Source: Rhyacichthys aspro
Taxonomy: Eukaryota; Chordata; Actinopteri; Gobiiformes; Rhyacichthyidae
Assembly: GCA_036850595.1 (NCBI GenBank)
Contig: CM072161.1
Span: 2,408,801 to 2,472,800 of the forward strand
Reading direction: 5' to 3'
DNA length: 64,000 bases
The notes under the pieces: model-generated
Database searches by the model: none
What the model was told of the DNA's origin: nothing
The model's input: the letters and a program-made list of their open reading frames with translations, nothing else
Part shown: positions 46,701 to 54,462 of the stretch, piece after piece
How the letters are laid out: every line of letters starts with the position of its first letter
How positions within the stretch are numbered: position 1 is the first letter of the stretch
Made by a program: the position numbers and the translations under genes

Positions 46701-49591
46701 ACTCCATCCAACCATGGTGAGAGCCATTATCCACAAATGGAGAAAAATATTAAACAGTGGTGAACCTTCCCAGGAATGGCTTTGTCTAATATTTAAATTT
46801 GTTTGATGATCTGAAACAGTTAAGTGTGACACATATGCCAAAAAAAAGGAAGGAGGCAAATACTTTTTCACAGCACTGTACCTCAAACAAGCACATCTAA
46901 AAGAAGATCAGCCGCAGACACCTTGATTTCCATTTTAGAGGACATAAAGGCTTAAAATCAGAATTTAGAGGCATTTGGTGATAGTATTTCATGAATTACA
47001 CAACAAGACAGATGCTATACTGAACAACATGGACTATCTCCTGCATTTGGCTTTTGAATATCAGAGACCTGCCAGATCTATCAGTCTATGGAATATGAAG
47101 TCTGAATCTGTTCATTTGAAGAGACCCGACAACTGAATTTACCTTTGGGGATTAATAAAACTGAACTGAATGAATCAGTAGGAATATATTTTGTACCATG
47201 TTAACTGACAATAGTGGGAAACATTGTACTGTCCTGTATTCAAGCCATATTAACACTAAAAAAGGTTTTCAAAGAAAAAATAATACAGGAAAAATTAATC
47301 AGGGCTGCAAAACTATCATGTGACTTATAATTATTACCAAATTAAAAAAGAAAGTAAGAGCAATAATTCCGAAAGGAGAAGTAAATGAAGAAAGAAGTTC
47401 ATATCATCTTAACCGGACTCAATCTTATAGGGACTTTCCTATATTTACTCCCACTACACCTCACTCTCTTCCTGTTTGTTTCTGGATAAAAGAAGAATAA
47501 ATAAATGGAAATCTTTACCAGCACAGTTAAAAATATAACCTGCATCATGCTCATGTGACACAGAGCAAACACAGATCCATCAGGAAAAGGCTTTATGACC
47601 CTTTAACTACAACCTGCCACTCCAGCTATTAAACCATGAAAACTGTATTAGGACACACTGCACTTAAAAATTCTGGGAAAGCACTAAAGCCTGTTACAGT
47701 GTCATATTAAATAGCACATAACTAGATCATTCTGTGTCAGTAACACAGATGAGGAGGTAGTGTTACATCCCCATCATGATTTTCCTGTCAGGTCAAATGA
47801 AAATCAAATCAGTATTCCTAGTTTCACTGGTTCAACTTTTCCAATTTTCACTCCACTTGATAAATAAAAACACTTCAGTGAGGGATGCATACAATAAATA
47901 TGCAAAAGGTAAGAGATTTTAGAATTTCCACTTGGGCAGAGTACTTTCTGCTGGTCACACTAAGGCCACAAAGGTTTTGTTTATTTGATGTACAACATTG
48001 ATCTAAGCTCAACCACCTGGTGAATGGCTGCCAGAGCAACAACCTGGACCTGAACATAAACAAGACCAAGGAGGTGATCGTGGACATCAGCAGGAAGCAA
48101 CAAAGGGGATTCTATTCAGTCAGGCTCTGGTGAAGAGCATGAATATCACCCAGAACATGACATGGGCCTGCCACACCGATGTCCTGATTTTTTAAAAAAA
48201 GGCAGCCAATGCCTGTACCATCTCAATCATTTATCATCATTTATACTCTACGTTAGATACACATTTGGACACAGGTGGTGCATTCTGTCTATACTCTGCC
48301 TTCATTTTCTCCGTACTTAAAGAATATTCTCGTGTTAAGTTATAGAATAATGATTCAACATCTATGAATTGTATAGCATGAATTGCATTTGTATTAATGC
48401 TCTACTACTGTTTAATTATGTGGTTATTATAAAGTATTATCAAAATATCTCAAAGCATACCTAACGAAACTTGAACTGGAAATTAATCTAGTAATTTAAG
48501 TCCAGACTGATAACTCTATACAGCCCGAGCCAGAATGCTCTAAGACAGTGCTATTTTGGTCATTTATGTAAGATTTTGTTTTCTGTTCATTCTTAGCATA
48601 ATGACTTTCCAAAAGTAGCATTTCTTTCTTGTTAAATGACTGCACTGCCACAAAGTTCTAAAATCTCTGGCAACCCACTTTAGTGTCAACATAATGTTTG
48701 TGAACCACTGCTCTAAGACACCTGAAAGTACACTTGGGACCAACTGGAACTGTTATGGCCAGTCATTTAATCAATACACTCCCATTCACGCTGTTTCTAC
48801 TCAGCACACTTCCAGTTCTAGTTTCTCTCAGCAGCAGGAGAGGCAGAGGGAAACACTGCCAACAGAACCATAGTTTTCAGCCAGTTGGACAGCCACAACA
48901 ATGCATATGCACAATCAAGCAGCCATTTACAACTACTCATTGCTCAGAAATAATGAATCATTTACATATTACTGTGCTTCTTTTGCAAAGCTCCATATCT
49001 GCCTATTGAAAGTACACGCAGTAATTACTAGCACGTTATCGTTTATTGTACAAGTGGAATCACTTTTCAGTTCAAATGTCGGTATTAATTTTCTATTTAG
49101 GCAGTAAAAGAAGCCTTCATCCTCCTGGTTCTAGCCCTGCTGCCATGGTTTACTGGTCCAGAGCAGAGACAGCAGTAGCGGTCTAATGAGGTCCATATGA
49201 TCCATGTTAAAGACTGACAGGGCTGAGTCAGGCTAACAGAGGCCACTACATCAATTAGTCAGACTAACTCCAGCTACGAGCTAACCCGCAGGCTGTAGAC
49301 AGAACAAAATGAACTGTTTTACCTAGAATGCAATAACACATTTTATTTTTAACGACATAAACAGCGAATGAGCAGGAGCTAGCTGGTGACACGGTCTTAG
49401 GGTCTAATGTGAGCCTCTGACAGCCAGTGACACGTCGCCTTGAAGATGCTAACTGCTAATGCTGTGAGGATGCAGAGGCCGCTGGCTTCGGTGTTCACAT
49501 AACTGAGCACGCAGAGAGAAAAGCCCAGAAGAAGAAGCCGTTTACCGTCATGTTGGGACGACTGAGGGGGTCCCGAGGCCTGCTCGGCCAT
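31618..49591 (-). CDS. rabep1: Rabaptin-5 (Rab GTPase-binding effector protein 1), complete gene, 18 coding exons
   Basis: Eighteen exons (listed separately) join in phase to 2565 bases, 854 aa, against 862 aa for human RABEP1 as I remember it. The protein is almost entirely coiled coil. The N-terminal coil carries EFNQKRAKFKELYL; the centre has KELNHVLEAEKSCRTDLEMY; a serine-rich linker contains DESDFGPLVGAD, where FGPLV (428-432) is the ligand for GGA and AP-1 ear domains; a CELC pair lies at 525-528; and the C-terminal coil ends in LTDINQLPET. In the family it dimerises, binds Rab4 and GTP-Rab5, and complexes with the Rab5 exchange factor Rabex-5 on early endosomes. The gene is divergent from scimp. 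Introns host several DNA transposons but no exon is disrupted. Confidence 0.97.
31948..32064 (-). CDS. rabep1: rabep1 exon 17: Rab5-binding coil
   Basis: It encodes LDEKDKAQRLQTELDVSEQV and QKDFVKLSQTLQ, the C-terminal Rab5-binding segment. Donor CTTCAG|GTAAGA, phase 0. Confidence 0.96.
32268..33177. mobile_element. Non-autonomous DNA transposon (MITE-like) in rabep1 intron 16
   Basis: The ends are inverted copies: TAGAGGTTGACTGATA on the left and TATCGGTCGACCTCTA on the right (two mismatches). Just inside the right end are several ATCGGC-type phrases (CATCGGCTGTGATTATCAGC). The interior has no transposase frame. Flanking 8-mers (GTTACAAC and GTGTTGAC) are not a clean target duplication, so the superfamily is undecided. 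Confidence 0.7.
33328..33426 (-). CDS. rabep1: rabep1 exon 16
   Basis: It encodes LQSTLKEKTETLESLQSLKS and SLEQQIKELTYVK; 33 codons; donor CAAG|GTCAGT. Confidence 0.93.
33572..33627 (-). CDS. rabep1: rabep1 exon 15 (short)
   Basis: It encodes ASFSSLKTELERVKAEKEQ in 56 bases. Borders are CCTCACAG and GAACAG|GTACAC. Confidence 0.92.
34917..34934. repeat. (AC)n microsatellite
   Basis: This is a short perfect dinucleotide run in a rabep1 intron. Similar short simple repeats are at 30480-30497 (CA) and 35625-35644 (AAAG, inside the hAT-like element). Confidence 0.85.
35166..35355 (-). CDS. rabep1: rabep1 exon 14
   Basis: It encodes EEKLKAEILFLKEQIQAEQC and LKENLEDTLQLEIEGYKEEI, very close to the mammalian C-terminal coil. 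Donor ATAG|GTGAGC, phase 1. Confidence 0.96.
35466..36248. mobile_element. hAT-like non-autonomous transposon with intact 8-bp target duplication
   Basis: Termini are CAGGGGTGCCCA and TGGGCACCCCTG, a 12-bp inverted match. The element is flanked on both sides by the identical 8-mer GTGTAAAG (35458-35465 and 36249-36256), the target-site length of hAT transposons. The left end continues with the TTATCGGCTTGCGAGCTACT phrase known from vertebrate hAT-derived repeats. The interior has a GC-richer core (about 35870-36050) with open frames but no recognisable transposase. It sits in the rabep1 intron between exons 13 and 14. Confidence 0.85.
36939..37079 (-). CDS. rabep1: rabep1 exon 13
   Basis: It encodes AVLVQSREHLVEELSRLQRD and NESLQGKHRLHLELQQQEDF. 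I chose donor GTGACA|GTATGT over the nearby TCA|GTGACA because it is the stronger site; both keep the frame. Confidence 0.9.
37515..37613 (-). CDS. rabep1: rabep1 exon 12
   Basis: It encodes VAALMQRVQESETLLSTLQQ and AFSEAKRSTQEQM; 33 codons. This lies in the region that binds Rabex-5 in the mammalian protein. Confidence 0.93.
39747..39863 (-). CDS. rabep1: rabep1 exon 11
   Basis: It encodes VKKLQQMLRQANDQLERTMT, then EKQNLEDSVKLGNEETTAK; 39 codons, phase 0 throughout. Confidence 0.94.
39951..40055 (-). CDS. rabep1: rabep1 exon 10: CxxC segment
   Basis: It encodes LKNAGRKLGRRCELCSNYEK and QLQAIQGQEADTRDQ. The paired cysteines match RRCDMCSNYEKQL in the human protein. Confidence 0.94.
40771..41229 (-). 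CDS. rabep1: rabep1 exon 9: linker with GAE-binding motif
   Basis: It is the largest exon, 153 codons. It contains RRVQSTDSLGSS, DESDFGPLVGAD (ear-domain ligand), LTKDQEKAIKAMTPEQEETA and PPSGYRLVSDSEWNLLQQE. The donor GAG|GTGCTC is non-ideal but required by the phase-0 join to exon 10. Confidence 0.95.
41797..41901 (-). CDS. rabep1: rabep1 exon 8
   Basis: This is an acidic linker exon, 35 codons, beginning EEDEKQRLSQVKDL and ending LFLSVEE. It is less conserved than the coils and somewhat shorter than the human counterpart. Confidence 0.9.
42250..42405 (-). repeat. tRNA-derived SINE-like repeat in rabep1 intron 7
   Basis: On the minus strand it begins GGTGGCTCACCTGTTAGAGC, an A-box-like tRNA head, and contains a B-box-like region (GGTGATCCAGGATTGATTCA) followed by a tail. 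Confidence 0.6.
42806..42984 (-). CDS. rabep1: rabep1 exon 7
   Basis: It encodes QQHNQLKHTWQRANDQFLES and QRLLMRDMQRIE, continuing the coil to EEIKKKDQ. Phase 0 at the donor CAG|GTACAC. Confidence 0.96.
43073..43208 (-). CDS. rabep1: rabep1 exon 6
   Basis: It encodes VKELNHVLEAEKSCRTDLEM and QKSVLQEDAEKLRKELHE, the most recognisable rabaptin-5 block. Donor GAAG|GTATTA, phase 1. Confidence 0.96.
43794..43913 (-). CDS. rabep1: rabep1 exon 5
   Basis: It encodes AQEDAEKLRSVVMPMEQEIA and a further heptad-rich coil ending KELEASK. Phase 0 at both ends, 40 codons. Confidence 0.95.
44091..44251 (-). CDS. rabep1: rabep1 exon 4
   Basis: It encodes TVREYEVQFHQRLEQERAQW and the GGQEEENLEDEMKK segment. 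The donor AAG|GTTAGA is weaker than its neighbours but the phase (0) fits. Confidence 0.94.
44425..44690. repeat. Teleost interspersed repeat (GCTGCACAATATTAGAAAAA family)
   Basis: It begins GGAGCTGCACAATATTAGAA and ends near ATATTGCAATAAATTTCAAA then GCACTACCCT, the usual wording of a widely distributed fish repeat. It lies in rabep1 intron 3. Confidence 0.55.
44806..45015. repeat. Fragment of a GTGTGCACAAATAGTC repeat
   Basis: GGGGTGTGCACAAATAGTCA followed by AATATTCGATC resembles the end of a hAT-derived vertebrate repeat. Only the left end is clear. Confidence 0.4.
45567..45770 (-). CDS. rabep1: rabep1 exon 3
   Basis: It encodes ATVSENTKQEAIDQVRSQWQ and EEVASLQAIMK, nearly identical in pattern to human rabaptin-5. 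Donor GAAAG|GTAAGA, phase 1. Confidence 0.95.
46042..46170 (-). CDS. rabep1: rabep1 exon 2
   Basis: It encodes EALEQRVAALEQERAEFIRF and EFNQKRAKFKELYLSKE, the start of the N-terminal coiled coil. Borders are TTTTTGCAG and GGAAG|GTGAGG, phase 1. Confidence 0.95.
46262..46882 (+). mobile_element. Tc1/mariner-like element, internally deleted, in rabep1 intron 1
   Basis: Inverted arms of about 60 bp at 46302-46361 and 46780-46839 match with roughly four mismatches (core CACACTTAACTGTTTCAGAT). The right outer end reads TACAGTGCTGTGAAAAAGTA on the minus strand, a known fish Tc1-type terminus; the left outer end is decayed. Between the arms, 46579-46780 encodes the N-terminal helix-turn-helix part of a transposase (MRNKVIDIYQSGKGYRAISK, VRAIIHKWRK). 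The catalytic DDE domain is missing, so the copy cannot move by itself. Confidence 0.85.
47095..47165 (+). repeat. LINE 3' tail-like fragment
   Basis: CAACTGAATTTACCTTTGGG followed by GATTAATAAAACTGAACTGA resembles the 3' end of fish LINE copies, which often read 'CCTTGGGGATCAATAAA'. Confidence 0.4.
47990..48250 (+). mobile_element. LINE reverse-transcriptase remnant
   Basis: One frame reads SKLNHLVNGCQSNNLDLNIN then KTKEVIVDISRK, the conserved block after the catalytic motif in L2/Rex-type reverse transcriptases. The frame breaks within about 120 bases and the rest is decayed. It is in rabep1 intron 1. Confidence 0.65.
49546..49591 (-). CDS. rabep1: rabep1 exon 1 (coding part)
   Basis: ATG context is CCATGG. 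It encodes MAEQASGPPQSSQHD and ends GACG|GTAAAC in phase 1. The flanking sequence to about 49740 is likely 5' UTR and promoter. Confidence 0.85.
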
Positions 49592-50193
49592 GGTTTCCTG
49601 AGGGGCTCGAGGCAGTTATTGGGCCAAGGTAATAAGAGCTAGGAGTGTCCAAACAAACAGGCTAACATCACAACTATTGTCAAGCAGCAGGGGAAGGCGA
49701 GCTTTTCCGGTTCAGATTTCAAAATAGTATTCCACAGCGTTCTCCGGTGATCTGTTCGACTGAAATGTTTTGACTGAAGCGAGCTAAAACAACAGAAACA
49801 AAATAAACATACTGAATTATTTAACATGCATAGCATTTCGTATGTTTTCATTCGTAGACTATTAAGTACTGTTCTTTAATACAAAAAGTCAAAAATACAA
49901 AAATATAATATAATACAATGATTTCAGTGACAATGTGCACTTATTGCCTTGCGAGTTTTTTAGGGGGAGGCCTTTGGGGGAATTTTTCTTTGTGATACTG
50001 GGCTATACAAAAAAAATTGAATGGATTGGATTGGATTGAAAAACAATCACCCTAATTAAATGTGCGAACATTGTTTAAATCCTGCATTAATTTTCAAAGT
50101 AAAGCAAGTATCTTTAATACGTTTTTTATCAGGTTTGAAAACATTATCCGGTCTAAAGACAGTTTTAACAAAATAAACAGTGTATTTTACATG

Positions 50194-50231
50194 ATTTTTT
50201 TTTTTTTTTTTTTTATTTTTTTTTTTTTTTG
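50194..50231. repeat. Poly-T tract
   Basis: A run of T interrupted by a single A lies in the rabep1/scimp spacer. On the minus strand it could be the poly-A tail of a retrotransposed copy. Confidence 0.85.
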
Positions 50232-50489
50232 TCATTTGAGATGAACGGCAATTTGAAACTGAAACTTAATGACTCAATTTACTTTTCATCTATGCTACCA
50301 TCATTAGCTAGAAAGAAAACTTAAATGAAACTATTAAAGCAAAAGTAAGTGATATACTTGTGACACAGTATTGGTTAAATGTTATTCAGACGTCCAGCCC
50401 TGTTTTAGAGGGTTACAGCAAATAGACAGTCCATTTTCTGGTATTCTATCCACTTTGGATGTGTGTTGGCTCAGTGAGTTAGGCTTACT

Positions 50490-52113
50490 GCGGTCAAGCC
50501 AGCCGCCTTTCGTCTTTACGTAATCAAATGAGCTGCACGTGGTTTTCGAGTGCACATTTATGCCGCTCATTACGGTAACATTTGGCCCGCTGTTATGGTG
50601 AAAGGACATACAGCGCATATCGAAGAAAATAAGTCAGATGGGGGGAAAAAATAAATTAATAAAACAATTTTACCATGAGTACAGCATTAAACGTGTACCA
50701 TTGTACCAAATAACTTTGAGCCAAAAATGGACCCACTCAGCTGACTTTGGGGTGGAATAAAAATGTATTTTCCCATTAAAATGAAACCTGTACCATTGTA
50801 CTAAGTACCTCTAGTGCTAGTAGTTTCAATAGTATGAAGAACTTTTACTGTGCACTGTTGGAATAGTTCATGTACCTACATTTGAGCAAAAAATCCCTAC
50901 ATCTGCTGATTTTAAGATGGAATTGCCCATGAGTAGAACATGGAACCTGTACTAATCTACTGAGTACCTCTAGTACTACTATCACCCGTAGTATCAAGTA
51001 CTTTTACTGTGGACCTTTGGAAAAATACATGTTCAAAGTACCTACATTTTAACAAAAAATGACAACATCAGCTGACTTTGAGATGGGATTAAAAGAACAT
51101 TCCCCATGAGTAGACGATGGAACCTGTGCTTATCAACTGAGAACCTCTAGTACTACTACCACCCATAGTATAAGTACTTTTACTGTGGACTTTTGGATTT
51201 ATCCATGTTCAAAGTACCTACAGTTGACCAATATTTGCTCAAATTTAGGTATTAGATTAGCACAGATTTCATTGTGTACTCATGGGGAATCATTTTTTTT
51301 AATCCATTTCAAAGTAATTTTTCGCTCAAATGTACATGAGGTACTCATTAGATTAGCACAGGTTTCATCTACTACTCATGGGAATTTCCTTTTAGTTTCA
51401 TCTCAAATTCAGGCAATGTAGTCTTTTTTTTTTTGTTGCAAAAATGTAGGTACTTTGAACATGGATTACTTTAAAAGTCCACAGTAAACGTACTTGATAC
51501 TATGGGTGCCCGTAGTACTAGAGGTATTTAGTAGATTAGCACAGGTTTCATCTTCTACTCATGGAGAATATTCTTTTAATTCTATCTCAAAGTCAGCAGA
51601 TATAGTCACTCTGATGTCATTTTTCCCTCAAATGTTGGTACTTGGACATGGACTACTCCAAAAGTGCACTGTTAAAGTTCTTCATACTATTGAAAGTACT
51701 AGTACTAGAGGTACTTAGTCTACTGTCAAATGGTTTTATTTTCTACTTATGGGAAAATAGATTTTTATTCCATGTCAAAGTCAGCTACGTGGGTCCATTT
51801 TTGGCTCATATGTAGGTTTTTTGTACTTGAGAAGTACACTCCAAGGGTATCTTCAAGTGTATAGATGCTAGTTGTAGCACTGTTATCCGGTGCAGTGGTA
51901 CACGTTTCATGCTGTACTCGTGGTAAAAATGTTTTATTTTATTTATTTATTTATTTTTTCCATCGGACTTATTTTCTTCGATATGCGCTATATGTCATTT
52001 CACCATTACAGCGAACCGGATGTTACCGTAGTAAGCGGGACAAATGAGCACTCGAAAACTACGCGCGGCTCATTTGATCACAGAGAGACGAAAGGCGGCC
52101 GGCCTAATCGCGG
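50490..52113. repeat. Long imperfect palindrome (foldback-type element) between rabep1 and scimp
   Basis: The left end (AGCCGCCTTTCGTCT, then ATCAAATGAGC and TTTTCGAGTGC) is repeated in inverse orientation at the right end, which on the minus strand reads GGCCGCCTTTCGTCTCTCTG. Between them are arrays of a roughly 175-180 bp unit in opposite orientation on either side of a centre near 51235. Each unit contains a 'CCCATGAGTAGA...GGAACCTGT' phrase and a 'GTACCTCTAGTACTACTA' phrase on the left, and the complements on the right. Both arms are 750-870 bp. No transposase frame is present. Confidence 0.85.
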
Positions 52114-52379
52114 TTTAGGTTTGTGGCAGATTTTATCGGGTTGTATTTATTTGAGATACATACGCAGAGTGTGTCATTGCTGCTTTCTAAAGGCCAATTA
52201 TCTCAAAAAACAATGACAGTGAAATTAACTTAGTCATTAACTTAGTCTTGGTGACATTTTTATAGCCTTTCAGTTACAGAGGTTAAGAATAGTGTTGCGT
52301 AGGCCAAAAAAAAAAAGGATCTGAAACCTAATAGACAAAAATTATTCATGAAACTGATCAGATGTTCTCAGAAGAACCG

Positions 52380-52480
52380 GTGTCTAGTCAGCGGAGCGTG
52401 CAGAAGAAAATGAAAGGCTCTATGCAAATACAGGAGTGACACAGTTAACGGACCTAAGACTGCAACGCTACTCCATAAAG
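52380..52480 (+). other. Possible noncoding first exon of the scimp-like gene
   Basis: A segment ending CTCCATAAAG|GTAAGG has a good donor and lies upstream of the acceptor TCCTGTAG at 54335 that precedes the scimp start codon. It holds only very short frames. The evidence is splice context alone. Confidence 0.25.
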
Positions 52481-52879
52481 GTAAGGCGAACGTGAACTTT
52501 GTGTAAAAATGATGATGCATCAGGAAGGATTTATGTTTAGACTGTGTTATATTAATCGAAATCAGTTGGTGATGTCATGTTGCATTTTCTGTTTTTCTCT
52601 GAGTGCACAGGAAGCCGGTGGTACAGCTAGATATGAGGAACTCATCTAAATATAAAACTGTTTTATACCTCAGCATCCGTTCAACAGCTGCCTTTTTCTG
52701 GCGTTTTCATTAAGTAAAACATTCAGGCAATAAACAATGAAGAGTGGAAAAGTAGTCTTGGACTCAGGAAAAGACCAGTTATTTTGTTTTCTTGCTTAAA
52801 TATCCTCAGCTAGAAAATCAACATTATTTCAATGTATTTCAATGTAGAAAAAGGACAGATCAGTTTGTGAGGCAACACA

Positions 52880-53165
52880 ACTTTAAGTAGCACAGTGGCA
52901 GAGCAGTTCTCCTGCCTCACAGCAAGAGGGTTGTGGTCCTCCCCATATTCCTGTTTTTCCCCATGAAAATAACCTTTGACCTTTGTGTCAGAGTGGTCCT
53001 CTTTCCAAAAGGTGGAGCTAAACACTGCAGTCTGTTGAAAACAAAAAGAAAAAAGAAACACATAAAATTTAAGATTTTTTTCAAATGAAGGTTGTCTTGA
53101 AGCAGTGGTTTAGGAGGTAGAGCAGGTCGTCAAATAAGGGGAAGGTTTGCGGTTTGGTCCCTGCT
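52880..53165 (+). repeat. Two tRNA-SINE-like fragments
   Basis: AGTAGCACAGTGGCAGAGCA with CTGCCTCACAGCAAGAGGGT (52884-52935) and TTTAGGAGGTAGAGCAGGTC with GTTTGGTCCCTGCTC (53108-53165) resemble heads of two tRNA-derived fish SINEs. Confidence 0.6.
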
Positions 53166-53447
53166 CCCAGAAGTGATATATATGCATGTCATTTACCATT
53201 TCTGATGAACGTTGTATTTCGATAGAAAAGATGGTAGAGGTTGTACTTTTTCAAAAACATACTAGCATTTATTAGCCAGTAGCCAGTATCTCTTATGGCT
53301 CTTGCTTCGTGAGTTAAACATAGCACTTATTGTGTATGTTGCATTAAACCTGATCAGAGCTGGTGACAGGAAATTGCTGGAGCTTTATGAACTAAATGAA
53401 GCCTAATATTTACTGCGCCTGTGGGCACAGTTTAATCCTCTTCAGAA

Positions 53448-53630
53448 GAAACTGATCCAAACTGAACCAATCTGAACCAAACTGAACCAACCTGAAACGA
53501 AATTACCCAAACTGAAACAATCTAAACTAAACTGAACCAAACTGAACCAACCTGAACCGAACTAAACCAAACTGAACCAACCTGAACCAACTCAACCTGA
53601 ACCATACTAAACCAAACTGAACTGTACTGT
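53448..53630. repeat. Degenerate ACTGAACCAA tandem repeat
   Basis: About 180 bases consist mostly of 10-11-base units such as ACTGAACCAA and CCTGAACCAA. It is similar in flavour to the low-complexity tract at 5745-7165. Confidence 0.8.
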
Positions 53631-54350
53631 TCCAGAGGAAACAAGTCTTCAGACCCTGGCCCTACCAAAGCCAGTTAAAAAGATGATTCACCTCTCAGTT
53701 CATGAAATAAATAGTAAATGAGTAAAAGTAAGTATTTTTCTTCAACCATTAAGTCAAATATGTTTCAAGAAATGTACTCATCAAGTACAAGTTCTTTAAA
53801 TAAAAGTCAAGTAAGAGTAACTGTAACAAAACTAAAGGTTGTATATGAAAAAGTAATCATAGTAATATTATTGGCTGGTCTGTCATTTCTTTTTCTAGTC
53901 AATGCTTTGTCTAAGAACCAATAATGTCACATGGATTTCTTATGTCTATACTTTTCCTGCATTTTTTTCCGAGTTTGACTGTCATCCTTAAAATCACTTT
54001 CTTCATAATTCATATGTATTGTCCTTGATGTTTGTGTGCAGCACTCATTCAGTTGTATTAGACAAAACACAACGGACAGTTTCCTTTCACATCAGTCAGA
54101 TACAACCCACTCTGTGACACTGGGAGACAGTACTACATAGTCTGACAATGCACTTACTAAACTACACAGTGAGAGGATACAGTTCGTAGAATCCTGTAAA
54201 ACAACAACAAAAAAAACCAAAAAAAAACTCAATTACCAGTTCCCTTTTCTGAAAAAGACACAGAAAAGGGAAGTGGTGCTCAGTCATCTTTCCGGTGCTG
54301 TACTGCTCTGACACTCTGATGACTGTGTCCTGTAGAGCGACAGGGTTCTC

Positions 54351-54462
54351 ATGGAGCTGCTACGGAAATACCTCTGGCTCTGGATCCTCACCGCCGTGGT
54401 CCTGCTGTCCTTCATCATCACCCTCATCTTCTATCTAATCAACAAGTGTATCACCAAACAAG
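54351..54462 (+). CDS. scimp: scimp exon with start codon and transmembrane helix
   Basis: It encodes MELLRKYLWLWILTAVVLLS and FIITLIFYLINKCITKQ, an uncleaved signal-anchor. It ends CAAG|GTACGG in phase 1. A perfect 12-bp inverted repeat (TTCCCTTTTCTG/CAGAAAAGGGAA, about 54240-54272) lies in the intron just upstream. Confidence 0.82.
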
